From DATAAP01 sp041690495 (GTDB lineage Bacteria; Pseudomonadota; Alphaproteobacteria; CACIAM-22H2): a stretch of DNA of 64,000 nt. Below are positions 1 to 7,557 of this stretch, one piece after another. A program made the translations under genes and the position numbers. The notes beneath the pieces were generated by a model. That model was not told the origin of the DNA. It saw only the letters and a program-made list of their open reading frames with translations, and did no database searches. How positions within the stretch are numbered: position 1 is the first letter of the stretch; the number at the start of each line of letters is the position of its first letter. Where the stretch lies: NCBI GenBank assembly GCA_041690495.1, contig JAWLHE010000010.1, positions 124,001 through 188,000 on the forward strand, given 5' to 3'.

Positions 1-767
1 GTCTTGATGTCCGCAAGCGAGATGTTGTAGTGCGCGCCGCTTCCTGTCCGGTGGCCGTAGGGCTTGGGCATGAAGCTGGCGAACATGCCATGTTTCTGCG
101 CGAGCTCGTTGACCATCAGCCTGAAGAAGGTGAAACGGTCGGCCATCGTCAGCGCGTCGGCATACTGGAAATCGGTCTCGAACTGTCCGGGCGCGTCTTC
201 CTGATCGAAGGAGAAGACGTCCCAGCCGAGCTTGTTCATCACCTCGACGATCTCCTGGACGATCGGCATGCAGCTGAGAATGGTGCGGACGTCGTAGGCG
301 GGCTTGTCGAGCGGGACAACAGGTCCGATCGGCGCGAAGCCGCCGTTCTCGGTATCCCTGAAGATGAAAAACTCGGTCTCGATCCCGAGATTGAATACGT
401 AGCCCATGTCTGCCGCGGCCGCCGTAGCGCGCTTCAGGATCTGCCGCGAACACGCCTCGAACGGCTTGCCGAGGAGCCACAGGTCGCTCGCAAACCACGC
501 GACATCGGGTTTCCACGGCAGGATCGTCGCCGACGCCGGATCGGGCACCGCGGAGATCTCGTCATCATTGACGGCCTGCGGCACGCCGTCGAGCGCGGCG
601 CCGGTGAAGAGCTCGGAGCCTTTCATCATCCGGTCGAGATGGCCAATCGGAACGACCTTGCATTTCGATCGTCCGTGGATGTCGACATAGCTGGCCAGGG
701 CGTGGCGCACGCCCTCCGCTTCAAGTCGTGCCTTGAGCTCGGCCGACGCACTTGATTGTTTGTTCAT
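1..767 (-). CDS. Glutamine synthetase-like ligase (GlnT/GmaS family), 3' part outside the window
   Basis: The gene reads leftward from an ATG at 767 and runs off the left edge; 255 codons are visible. The N-terminal beta-grasp (about residues 20-100) and the start of the catalytic domain are present. The metal-binding IETEFF lies at 129-134, GQFE at 194-197, and GSGAHYN at 242-248. The overall pattern fits the GlnT/gamma-glutamylmethylamide synthetase branch rather than GlnA. Relatives join ammonia or an alkylamine to glutamate with ATP. It lies 50 bp downstream of the DUF1116 gene on the same strand, so the two are probably co-transcribed. Next to a Rieske oxygenase and an importer it may capture an amine released in catabolism. 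The family is secure; the substrate is unknown. Confidence 0.85.
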   Translation of the reverse strand, partial: MNKQSSASAELKARLEAEGVRHALASYVDIHGRSKCKVVPIGHLDRMMKGSELFTGAALDGVPQAVNDDEISAVPDPASATILPWKPDVAWFASDLWLLGKPFEACSRQILKRATAAAADMGYVFNLGIETEFFIFRDTENGGFAPIGPVVPLDKPAYDVRTILSCMPIVQEIVEVMNKLGWDVFSFDQEDAPGQFETDFQYADALTMADRFTFFRLMVNELAQKHGMFASFMPKPYGHRTGSGAHYNISLADIK

Positions 768-817
768 TGCCTTCCTCGATGGCTATTGCGAGACGGCCGC
801 GATTGGCTCTCCAGAGC

Positions 818-2059
818 TCAACCGTCCCCGTACTGATTCCGATAGGCGTCGATCGCTGCTTCGAAACACTCGATCGGCGGCCGCAGCAACCCGGCGCCGA
901 TCTGTCCGCCCGCCTTGCCGGCGAGCCCTACGTCGCAGAACGGCGTCACCCCTGTCTCCACGACCTGGAAGATGTCGATTCCGAGGGGAGCGCCACGGAA
1001 GCCAAAGACCGGAATCCGATAGTCCAGGTGTTCGCCGGCGGTGATTCGGTACATGGCTTCGTTGTTGCGCATCATCGCCTCGGGCGAACCGCCTTGATAG
1101 TCCTGCAGCGGGAACGCGGCGGCCTGGGCGAGTCCGCCGAGACCGATCGTCTCGAGGATGATGCTCTCTCCGCCGATCCAGTCGATGTCGTCCGGCCCGA
1201 ATCCATCGAAGAACTTTGCTTCGACAGTGGGAAGGGGACCGCGGAACCAGCGGTCCCCCAGGCCGCTCACGCGAATGGAGAAGTCGCGGCTGCTGTAGGC
1301 CATGGCGGTCACGATGGAGGCGCCGTCGGCACCGTGGCCGGCGTCGGCCGTGGCCTTGGCCGCAGCCATAGACAGTCGGAGAAAGAAGTAGTCGCTCTTG
1401 GTCAGGACCTCGATCGTATTCAGGACATCGTCCCGCCGCCGTGCGGCAACATCGATGAGGGCTGGAAAAAGCTCGCGTGCAAAGAGCGCTGTCGCCGCCG
1501 TATTGCGACTATGAAGCTCGTCGCCCATGTTTAGGGCGCGGCGCATGATCGGCTTCAGCGGGATGCCTCCCAGGCTGCGTACAGCCTCGCCGACGACGGG
1601 TGCCAGGATGTCCCGCACGCGCACAAGGCCCTCGACGACATCGTCTCCGAAGCTGCCATAGTTCAGACGCCGTCTCGACTCGCCCTCATAGAAATTGCAG
1701 AACCCGAGATTTCCCGCGGTCGAATTTCGCACCACGAAAACAGGCATGGACGCCGTGTAGACGCCTGCCACCGACCCTACGCAGCCATGATCGTGGCACG
1801 GTTCCACGACGATCTCCCGGTCCCCGAGCTTCCGCTCAGCATCCTCGACGGAGCTGGCGAGACCCTCGAAGATCGCGGCATTTATGATCGCCTTGCGTTG
1901 CCCGCCGCGATAGTCGTTGCTGGGGAGGGGGGCGCCCGAGGTCAGTATCATCCGGGGAGTCATGCCCGGCACCACGTCGATGGCCGGCCGTACGTCGACG
2001 AGAACCGGGTCCGCGGCAGCCAGACGCTCCACGACCGCCCTATTCACATCCCTTCGCAT
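818..2059 (-). CDS. DUF1116 family protein (YlbE/AllG-like)
   Basis: This 413-residue protein matches DUF1116 over nearly its whole length. Family-typical segments include RALNMGDELHSRN in the middle, VSGLGDRWFRGP, and a C-terminal HLDYRIPVFGFRGAPLGID followed by GQIGAGLLRPP. E. coli YlbE/AllG belongs to this family and has been linked with FdrA/AllF and AllH to oxamate carbamoyl transfer. Neither partner is visible here. The gene is transcribed away from the TetR gene, with a candidate operator between them, and is followed by the GlnT-like ligase. A role in carbamoyl or amide chemistry is inferred from the family only. The ATG at 2059 is preceded by a G-rich stretch. Confidence 0.8.
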   Translation of the reverse strand: MRRDVNRAVVERLAAADPVLVDVRPAIDVVPGMTPRMILTSGAPLPSNDYRGGQRKAIINAAIFEGLASSVEDAERKLGDREIVVEPCHDHGCVGSVAGVYTASMPVFVVRNSTAGNLGFCNFYEGESRRRLNYGSFGDDVVEGLVRVRDILAPVVGEAVRSLGGIPLKPIMRRALNMGDELHSRNTAATALFARELFPALIDVAARRRDDVLNTIEVLTKSDYFFLRLSMAAAKATADAGHGADGASIVTAMAYSSRDFSIRVSGLGDRWFRGPLPTVEAKFFDGFGPDDIDWIGGESIILETIGLGGLAQAAAFPLQDYQGGSPEAMMRNNEAMYRITAGEHLDYRIPVFGFRGAPLGIDIFQVVETGVTPFCDVGLAGKAGGQIGAGLLRPPIECFEAAIDAYRNQYGDG

Positions 2060-2106
2060 TCGCTGCCCCCGATGCCCGGCTTGATCCGCGCATGATGCGC
2101 TGCTTA

Positions 2107-2120
2107 ATTAACTAGTCAAT
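2107..2120. promoter_or_regulatory. Candidate TetR operator A
   Basis: The 14-mer ATTAACTAGTCAAT is a near-perfect palindrome with an ACTAGT core, in the divergent gap between the DUF1116 and TetR genes. Its reverse complement matches a second site at 2860-2873 in 12 of 14 bases. AT-rich sequence like this stands out in a GC-rich region. Position and duplication suggest binding by the adjacent TetR protein; that is inference. Confidence 0.5.
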
Positions 2121-2171
2121 GAAAAAAGCCGGATGGTTGACGCTGTTTGCGACGCAGTCCATTTTGTGAGC

Positions 2172-2837
2172 ATGAGACAGATCAAATCTTCGGCAGTTCG
2201 TGCCCCCGCATCGCCCAAGGCGCAGCGTGTGGCGAACGGGATCGACCGCTCACGAGAGATCACGACGGTCGCCCTCCAGCTTTTTGCGGAGCGCGGGTTT
2301 GCGGACGTGACGATCAAAGATATCGCCGGCAAGCTCCGCATCAACACCGCCCTGATCTACTACTATTTCCGGAACAAGGAGGACCTGTTCCGCGCCTGTC
2401 TCGAGGCCGCCGTCTACGACGCGATGACGTCCTACGACTCGATCCGCGGCGCGGATGATCACCCGGCGGACCGTATAAACCACTGGTTCGACAGCAATAT
2501 TCGGCTCGCACGGAGCATATCGAGCATGGTGAAGGTCATGGTCGACTATGCGAGCTCTTCGCTTCGGCTGCCGTCCGTGGATCGCCTGATCAGGCGGTTC
2601 TACGAGGAGGAGTGCCGCCTGCTCGCGCGGGCCCTGAGCGAAGGCATCGCCAGCGGGGTCTTCCGGCCGGTCGACAGCAATCGACTGGCTCGATTCGTGT
2701 CGACTCATCTGGACGGGATCATGGTCACGGCGATCATCAGGCCCGATCTCGACATCCAGGAAGCGGTCGGGACCCTTCGCGGCATACTGTTCGATTCGCT
2801 CGGCTACAACGTTACCGCGAAGGGTAGGCGCAAATAA
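2172..2837 (+). CDS. TetR/AcrR family transcriptional regulator
   Basis: The 221-residue product has an N-terminal TetR helix-turn-helix at about residues 28-72, including FADVTIKDIAGKLRIN and ALIYYYFRNKEDLF, and a helical C-terminal ligand domain. I prefer the ATG at 2172; an upstream in-frame start at 2133 would add 13 residues ahead of the domain. The gene sits between the divergent DUF1116 operon and the Rieske operon, with similar near-palindromes on both sides (2107-2120 and 2860-2873). It probably represses both directions and itself until a catabolic substrate binds. The effector cannot be told from sequence. Confidence 0.9.
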   Translation: MRQIKSSAVRAPASPKAQRVANGIDRSREITTVALQLFAERGFADVTIKDIAGKLRINTALIYYYFRNKEDLFRACLEAAVYDAMTSYDSIRGADDHPADRINHWFDSNIRLARSISSMVKVMVDYASSSLRLPSVDRLIRRFYEEECRLLARALSEGIASGVFRPVDSNRLARFVSTHLDGIMVTAIIRPDLDIQEAVGTLRGILFDSLGYNVTAKGRRK

Positions 2838-2859
2838 TGCTTCCGCTCTGCATCTGTTA

Positions 2860-2873
2860 ATTGACTGATTAAT
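2860..2873. promoter_or_regulatory. Candidate TetR operator B
   Basis: ATTGACTGATTAAT lies between the TetR stop and the Rieske oxygenase start. It matches the reverse complement of operator A at 12 of 14 bases, the two differences being the central pair, and is flanked by further TTAAT/AATTGA sequence. Its place about 50 bp ahead of the Rieske ATG suits repression of the catabolic operon. Confidence 0.5.
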
Positions 2874-2920
2874 TGAAGGTGCGGCACAATGCCGCCCGAC
2901 AAGAAAGCGAGGAGGCGGAT

Positions 2921-4063
2921 ATGGACGGCAGCAGCGTGTTCGATCCAAGCATATATGAGCCGGTACGACGGTCGCTTGCTGAAGCCGAATGCCTGCCGCC
3001 CTGGTGCTACACCTCGCAGGAATTCTACGACCGCGAGGTCGAAAGAATATTTCTCCGATGCTGGAACTTTGTCGGGCGCGAGGACGAGCTGCCGAAGCCG
3101 GGGGATTACCAGGTCTTCGATTTCGTCGGGCAGTCAGTCATCATCGTGCGAGACAGGAATGGAAAGCTCGGCGCATTTCTGAACAGCTGCCGGCATCGGG
3201 GCACCCGGCTGCTCGACGGGCGCGGCTCATGCCGTGCCATAACCTGTCCCTATCACGCCTGGGCGTATTCGCTGGCAGGGCAGCTGGTGGCGACGCCGGG
3301 TATGGAGGGCATCAGGAACTTCGACAAGAAGGAGTGGGGCCTGACGCCGGTGCGGCTCGAGTCGTGGGGCGGCTTTGTCTTCGTCAACTTCAGCAGGTCG
3401 GCCCCCGATCTTCGCACGTATCTGGGTGACTTCATCGAGACGTTCGGCAGCTACCGTTTCGAGGACATGGTGCTCACGCGGCGACGCGATTTCGAGCTTG
3501 CCTGTAACTGGAAGCTGTATGTCGAGAACGCCATGGAGGACTATCACACGCCGACGGTGCATAGCGGGTCGATCGGGCTGCAAAAGACCGTCCCCGAGGA
3601 CAGCCATGGCGAATGGGCCGCCATACACATGGAAGCTGCGGATACGATCGCGGTGCTTCCGGGCGAGAGCACGACATTTCCGCACATTCCAACCTTGAGC
3701 GGCAAGGCCGGCACGGGCTCGTACTTCGCCCTCATCTATCCCGCTACGTTCTTCGCGACGACCAAGGACTGCATGTGGTTCCTGCAGACCATCCCGCTCG
3801 GTCCGGCAAGAATGAGGCTGAGCGTTGGCTCCTGCTTTCCGCGCTCGACCGTCGAACGGCGCGATTTTCCGGAAGTGGTCCAGCGCTATTACACACGATG
3901 GGACAAATCCATACCGGAAGATAACGCCATCTCCGAGCGGCAGCAGGATGGTCTCGGCACCTCCCTTGCCAGGCCGGGTCGGCTTTCGCTGCATGAACCC
4001 GTCGTGCACTCCATCGCGAACTGGGTGCTGGACCGCGTCCTCGACCCGCCTGCCGTGGTGTAA
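2921..4063 (+). CDS. Aromatic-ring-hydroxylating/Rieske oxygenase alpha subunit
   Basis: The 380-residue protein has a Rieske [2Fe-2S] domain with C90-x-H92 and C109-x2-H112, then a catalytic domain. The mononuclear iron ligands are H209 and H214 in EDYHTPTVH, with D334 the likely carboxylate. At the bridging position, where most family members have Asp, it has Glu206, as in the carnitine (CntA) and glycine betaine (GbcA) oxygenases. The ATG at 2921 follows a GAGGAGG ribosome-binding site; an upstream TTG at 2873 would overlap the operator and is rejected. It heads an operon with an ABC importer. The reductase at 7556-8599 is its likely electron donor. The substrate is not known, possibly an N-alkylated or quaternary amine. 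Confidence 0.9.
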   Translation: MDGSSVFDPSIYEPVRRSLAEAECLPPWCYTSQEFYDREVERIFLRCWNFVGREDELPKPGDYQVFDFVGQSVIIVRDRNGKLGAFLNSCRHRGTRLLDGRGSCRAITCPYHAWAYSLAGQLVATPGMEGIRNFDKKEWGLTPVRLESWGGFVFVNFSRSAPDLRTYLGDFIETFGSYRFEDMVLTRRRDFELACNWKLYVENAMEDYHTPTVHSGSIGLQKTVPEDSHGEWAAIHMEAADTIAVLPGESTTFPHIPTLSGKAGTGSYFALIYPATFFATTKDCMWFLQTIPLGPARMRLSVGSCFPRSTVERRDFPEVVQRYYTRWDKSIPEDNAISERQQDGLGTSLARPGRLSLHEPVVHSIANWVLDRVLDPPAVV

Positions 4064-4066
4064 CCC

Positions 4067-4732
4067 ATGGGTTATGACTGGCAGTTCGATGTCCTGAGCG
4101 AGTACTGGATCGTATTCGCCCAGGGGGCCATCGTAACGGCGCAGTTGACCGCCCTGGCGTTCGCGCTTGCCTTGGCTCTCGGGTTACTCCTCGCCTTCGG
4201 GCGCCTCGCGGAGACCGTCCTCGTTCGAGCGCCCGCTGCGGTCTACGTCGAGCTCTTTCGCAGCACGCCGGCGCTGGTCCAGCTCGTCTGGATCTACTAT
4301 GCGATGCCCATTCTGACCGGAATAAAGTTCAACAGCCTCGTGTCGGTCGGAATAGGTCTTGGGCTGCATACGGCTGCTTACTATTGCGAGGTCTTCCGCG
4401 CCGGCATCCTTGCCGTGGAACGTGGACAGCTCGACGCCGCGAAGGCCGTCGGCATGCGTCGTTCGCAGCTCATGCGTCGAATCGTTCTGCCGCAGGCGGT
4501 GCGACAGATGATACCACCCTTCATCAACGAGACGGCCTCTCTCATCAAGCTGACGACCCTTGGCTCCGTGCTCGCGGTGAACGAGCTTCTGCATGCATCG
4601 AACAATCTGATCACGACGACATACCGACCGCTCGAGATCTATACGGCGCTCGCCATAATCTTCGCCGTGATCATCTATCCGATCGTGTACCTGTCGAGGT
4701 GCCTTGAACGCTATTGGGCCTTGCGTTCATGA
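4067..4732 (+). CDS. Polar amino acid-type ABC transporter permease (HisM/GlnP family)
   Basis: This 221-residue inner-membrane protein has about five hydrophobic segments and the EAA loop of amino-acid importers, with AAKAVGMRRSQLMRRIVLPQ followed by a region ending in KLTTLGSVLAV. The segment VELFRSTPALVQLVWIYY is typical of the HisM/GlnP family. It starts 3 bp after the Rieske stop, and its TGA overlaps the ATPase ATG. Only one permease gene is present, so the channel is probably a homodimer. The importer is expected to bring in the substrate of the cluster. Confidence 0.93.
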   Translation: MGYDWQFDVLSEYWIVFAQGAIVTAQLTALAFALALALGLLLAFGRLAETVLVRAPAAVYVELFRSTPALVQLVWIYYAMPILTGIKFNSLVSVGIGLGLHTAAYYCEVFRAGILAVERGQLDAAKAVGMRRSQLMRRIVLPQAVRQMIPPFINETASLIKLTTLGSVLAVNELLHASNNLITTTYRPLEIYTALAIIFAVIIYPIVYLSRCLERYWALRS

Positions 4733-5505
4733 CGGAGCCGACGATGCCTATCATCTCCGTGCGGAATCTGCACAAGCGTTACGGCAAGCTGCATGTCCTG
4801 CGGGGCGTGTCTCTCGATGTCGAACCCGGCGAGAAGCTGTGCGTGATCGGGCCGAGCGGCTCTGGAAAGACCACGCTGCTTCGCTGCATGAATTTTCTCG
4901 AGACATATGACGAGGGCGAGATTCACTTCGAGGGTAAGCTTCTGGGATACCGCGATCGCGGCGGAAAGCGGGTCCGCGATTCCGAGGCCAACATCGCGCG
5001 TCTTCGCACCCAGATGGGGATGGTCTTCCAGAGATTTCACCTGTGGCCGCACATGACGGTGCTCGAGAATGTCATCGAGGGGCCGGTGGTGGTGCTCGGC
5101 GAATCGCGGAAGAACGCCCGGGAGATCGCCGGCGCGCTTCTGCAGAAGGTCGGCCTCGGGCACAAATGCGACGTCTACCCGAGCAAGCTTTCGGGCGGCC
5201 AGATGCAGCGGGCGGCGATCGCAAGGGCCCTGGCCATGCGGCCGAAAGCAATGCTCTTCGACGAACCGACCTCCGCCCTCGACCCCGAACTCGTAGGCGA
5301 AGTGCTCGAGGTCATGAAGGCGCTTGCGATCGACGGCACGACAATGGTGGTCGTGACGCACGAGATCGGTTTCGCGCGCGAAGTGGCGGACCGGGTCGTG
5401 ATGATGGACGAGGGTCAGATCATCGAGATCGGCGCGCCGGATGAAGTCCTGCAACGGCCGGCCCAGGCCCGCACCCGAACATTCCTGAGCCGGGTCCTGC
5501 ACTAG
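4729..5505 (+). CDS. Polar amino acid-type ABC transporter ATP-binding protein
   Basis: The 258-residue ATPase has Walker A GPSGSGKTT, Q-loop VFQRFHLWPH, signature LSGGQMQ, Walker B AMLFDEPTSALDP and the H-loop THEIGFA, the layout of GlnQ/HisP-type proteins. The ATG at 4729 overlaps the permease stop as ATGA, which favours it over an upstream TTG at 4714. It powers import through the adjacent permease. The insert between Walker A and the Q-loop (about residues 70-90) matches amino-acid ABC ATPases. Confidence 0.95.
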   Translation: MTEPTMPIISVRNLHKRYGKLHVLRGVSLDVEPGEKLCVIGPSGSGKTTLLRCMNFLETYDEGEIHFEGKLLGYRDRGGKRVRDSEANIARLRTQMGMVFQRFHLWPHMTVLENVIEGPVVVLGESRKNAREIAGALLQKVGLGHKCDVYPSKLSGGQMQRAAIARALAMRPKAMLFDEPTSALDPELVGEVLEVMKALAIDGTTMVVVTHEIGFAREVADRVVMMDEGQIIEIGAPDEVLQRPAQARTRTFLSRVLH

Positions 5506-5538
5506 AACACGACCAACCAAACCGGAGACGAAAACGTA

Positions 5539-6561
5539 ATGGGCATCGCAGCCGCGAAAACCAAGAACAATCGACGTCCGATCCGAGTGCATTTCGAGAA
5601 TGACCCCGGACTGGGGCCTGTTTTCGCGCTGACGAAGGAAAGAGTCAGGGCCGCGCTCAAGCGGAACCCGAGGGCAGCGAAACTCGTGAAGGCGAGCTTC
5701 GGCGGAGGCGATGGCCGCTTCGCAGAGAACATGCGCGATGCGGACGTGCTCTTCGCGTGGCGCTTTCCCAAGGACAGGATCAAGCGCATCTCGCCGGATC
5801 TTCAATGGATTCATATTCACGGCGCAGGCGTAGAGCACCTCCGTCCGTTCAGCTGGATGCCCGCGCAGACTCGCCTGACCAACAGCCGCGGCGTCCACGG
5901 CGACCGCGCAAACGAATACTTCCTGATGACGATCCTGATGCTGAACAACCGCGTCCCGACGATGGTCAGCAACCAGATGAGGCGGCGCTGGGAGCAAGTC
6001 TACAACACCGCGATTGCGGGAAAGACCCTTCTGATCGTCGGCGTCGGGCACATGGGCGGGGGGGCCGCGCGATACGCGAAGAAAGTGGGCCTGCGCGTGC
6101 TCGGTATTCGCCGGACGGGTCAGCCGCATCCGCATGTCGACGAGATGTACAGGCCCAATCAGCTCATGAAGCTCCTGCCGCGCGCGGACTTCGTTCTGTG
6201 TGCGACTCCGCTGACATCGGCCACGGAACAGATGATCGGACGGCGCGAGCTTCGGGCCATGAAGCCGGGAGCCGGGATCGTCAATGTCGGCCGGGCCGGC
6301 ATCATCGATCACGAGGCGCTCGCGGCGATGCTGAAGAAAGGCGCGCTCAGCGGCGCGGTTCTCGACGTCCTGCCGCGCGAACCGCTTCCCGCCTCGTCGC
6401 CGCTCTGGAAGGTGCCGAACCTGATCATAACGCCGCATTCGTCCTCTGACGACGAGGACCTCTACACGCCGAGGTCGCTGGATCTCTTCTTCAGCAATCT
6501 CGAGCGCTTCGCCGCCGGGCGGACGCTCCTCAACGAGGTGAACCGAAAACTCGAATACTAA
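5539..6561 (+). CDS. D-isomer-specific 2-hydroxyacid dehydrogenase
   Basis: The 340-residue NAD(P)-dependent enzyme has a Rossmann motif GVGHMG at 168-173. The catalytic triad is R252 in NVGRAG, E281 in PREPLP and H300 in ITPHSS. It should interconvert a 2-oxo acid and a D-2-hydroxy acid; GhrA-type glyoxylate/hydroxypyruvate reductases are relatives. It lies 33 bp after the ATPase gene with GGAGACG upstream of its ATG. In this operon it may handle the keto or hydroxy acid left after oxygenation or deamination of the imported compound. Substrate unknown. Confidence 0.9.
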   Translation: MGIAAAKTKNNRRPIRVHFENDPGLGPVFALTKERVRAALKRNPRAAKLVKASFGGGDGRFAENMRDADVLFAWRFPKDRIKRISPDLQWIHIHGAGVEHLRPFSWMPAQTRLTNSRGVHGDRANEYFLMTILMLNNRVPTMVSNQMRRRWEQVYNTAIAGKTLLIVGVGHMGGGAARYAKKVGLRVLGIRRTGQPHPHVDEMYRPNQLMKLLPRADFVLCATPLTSATEQMIGRRELRAMKPGAGIVNVGRAGIIDHEALAAMLKKGALSGAVLDVLPREPLPASSPLWKVPNLIITPHSSSDDEDLYTPRSLDLFFSNLERFAAGRTLLNEVNRKLEY

Positions 6562-6655
6562 CGCGCGGCGAGCACGCACGGATGCTGCTCGACCACTGTG
6601 GCCCCCCGTCGCGCGCTCGGAGGGCGACCACTGCAACGAAGGAGAAAAGGAGAAC

Positions 6656-7519
6656 ATGATGGGAAGGCTTTACATTGGCCGGTTCTTTACATCGGTTGCG
6701 ATCGCCGGGATTGCGCTGGGTTTGTGTGCCACTGCGGAGGCGCGCAGTCTTGAGGCCATCCTCAAGGAGAAGGTCATTCGGCTTGGCACGATTCCATATC
6801 CACCGGTGACCACGAAGGATCCCAAGTCCAACGAGTGGAGCGGATTCTGGGTCGACGGCCCCAAGCTGATGTTCGAGGCCGCCGGCCTGAAGGTCGAGTA
6901 TGTCGAAACCAAGTGGGCGACATTCCCGTCCGGTCTGCAGTCGGATCAGTTCGATGTGTTCGTAGGCGGCGCGTTCAATACGCCGCGTCGCGCGGCTGCG
7001 GTGTCGTTCTCCCGTCCGGTTATGTACATGGGCCACAGCGTCACGATCCGGAAGGAAGACGCCGGCAAGTACAAATCGCTCGCCGACATCGACAAATCGG
7101 GCGTGACGATCGCGACCGTGCTCGGTACCAGCGGTCACGAGTACATGAAGCAGAACTTCAAGAACGCGACGATCAAGGCGCTGGACACGGGCGATCTCAC
7201 GCAGGACAGCCTGGAGGTTCTGGCGGGGCGGGCCGACGCGGCGCTTCAGGACGCGTTCAAGGTGGCCCAAGTCGTCGGACGCAACCCGGAGAAGCTGGTC
7301 GATCTGTTCGCCGAGAAGCCCTTCTACATGCTTCCCGTGGCCTACGTCGTCAGCAAGAACAACCAGGAACTCCTTACCTTCGTCGACAATCTGCTCGATT
7401 GGATGCAGACCAACGAGAAGTGGCAGGAGCTGGCGAAGAAGTACGAGAAGGATCTGGGCGGCATTTTCTACATCCAGACCCAGTACCGGCCGTACGGCGG
7501 CGCCGGCGCCAGGAAGTAG
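6656..7519 (+). CDS. Amino-acid-type ABC transporter substrate-binding protein (family 3)
   Basis: The 287-residue protein begins with a Sec signal peptide (about residues 1-29, ending near TAEA-RS) followed by a family 3 solute-binding fold. Typical segments include IRLGTIPYPPVT, FDVFVGGAFNTPRRAAAVSFSRP and the lobe-crossing VTIATVLGTSGHEYMKQ. A strong AAGGAGAAAAGGAG precedes the ATG. It is the periplasmic receptor for the importer at 4067-5505 and ends the operon, followed by a perfect GC hairpin. The binding pocket cannot be read for ligand identity. Confidence 0.93.
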   Translation: MMGRLYIGRFFTSVAIAGIALGLCATAEARSLEAILKEKVIRLGTIPYPPVTTKDPKSNEWSGFWVDGPKLMFEAAGLKVEYVETKWATFPSGLQSDQFDVFVGGAFNTPRRAAAVSFSRPVMYMGHSVTIRKEDAGKYKSLADIDKSGVTIATVLGTSGHEYMKQNFKNATIKALDTGDLTQDSLEVLAGRADAALQDAFKVAQVVGRNPEKLVDLFAEKPFYMLPVAYVVSKNNQELLTFVDNLLDWMQTNEKWQELAKKYEKDLGGIFYIQTQYRPYGGAGARK

Positions 7520-7530
7520 CTCCGGCCGAT

Positions 7531-7557
7531 AGGGCGGCTCGACGGCGGAGCCGCCCT
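7531..7557. terminator. Hairpin between convergent binding-protein and reductase genes
   Basis: A perfect 10-bp inverted repeat (AGGGCGGCTC and GAGCCGCCCT, 7-nt loop) lies between the convergent stops at 7519 and 7556-7558 and overlaps the reductase stop codon. No clear T-run follows on either strand, so it may be a weak bidirectional terminator or a 3'-end stabiliser. Confidence 0.6.

Noticed and set aside
2873..2920. TTG start extending the Rieske protein upstream
   Set aside because: It would overlap operator B, lacks a ribosome-binding site and adds residues with no family match; the ATG at 2921 has GAGGAGG.
4711..6657. Long minus-strand open frame (648 codons) opposite the ABC ATPase and hydroxyacid dehydrogenase
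   Set aside because: It has no recognisable domain, is rich in Arg and His, and lies antisense to two clear genes; typical of high-GC DNA.
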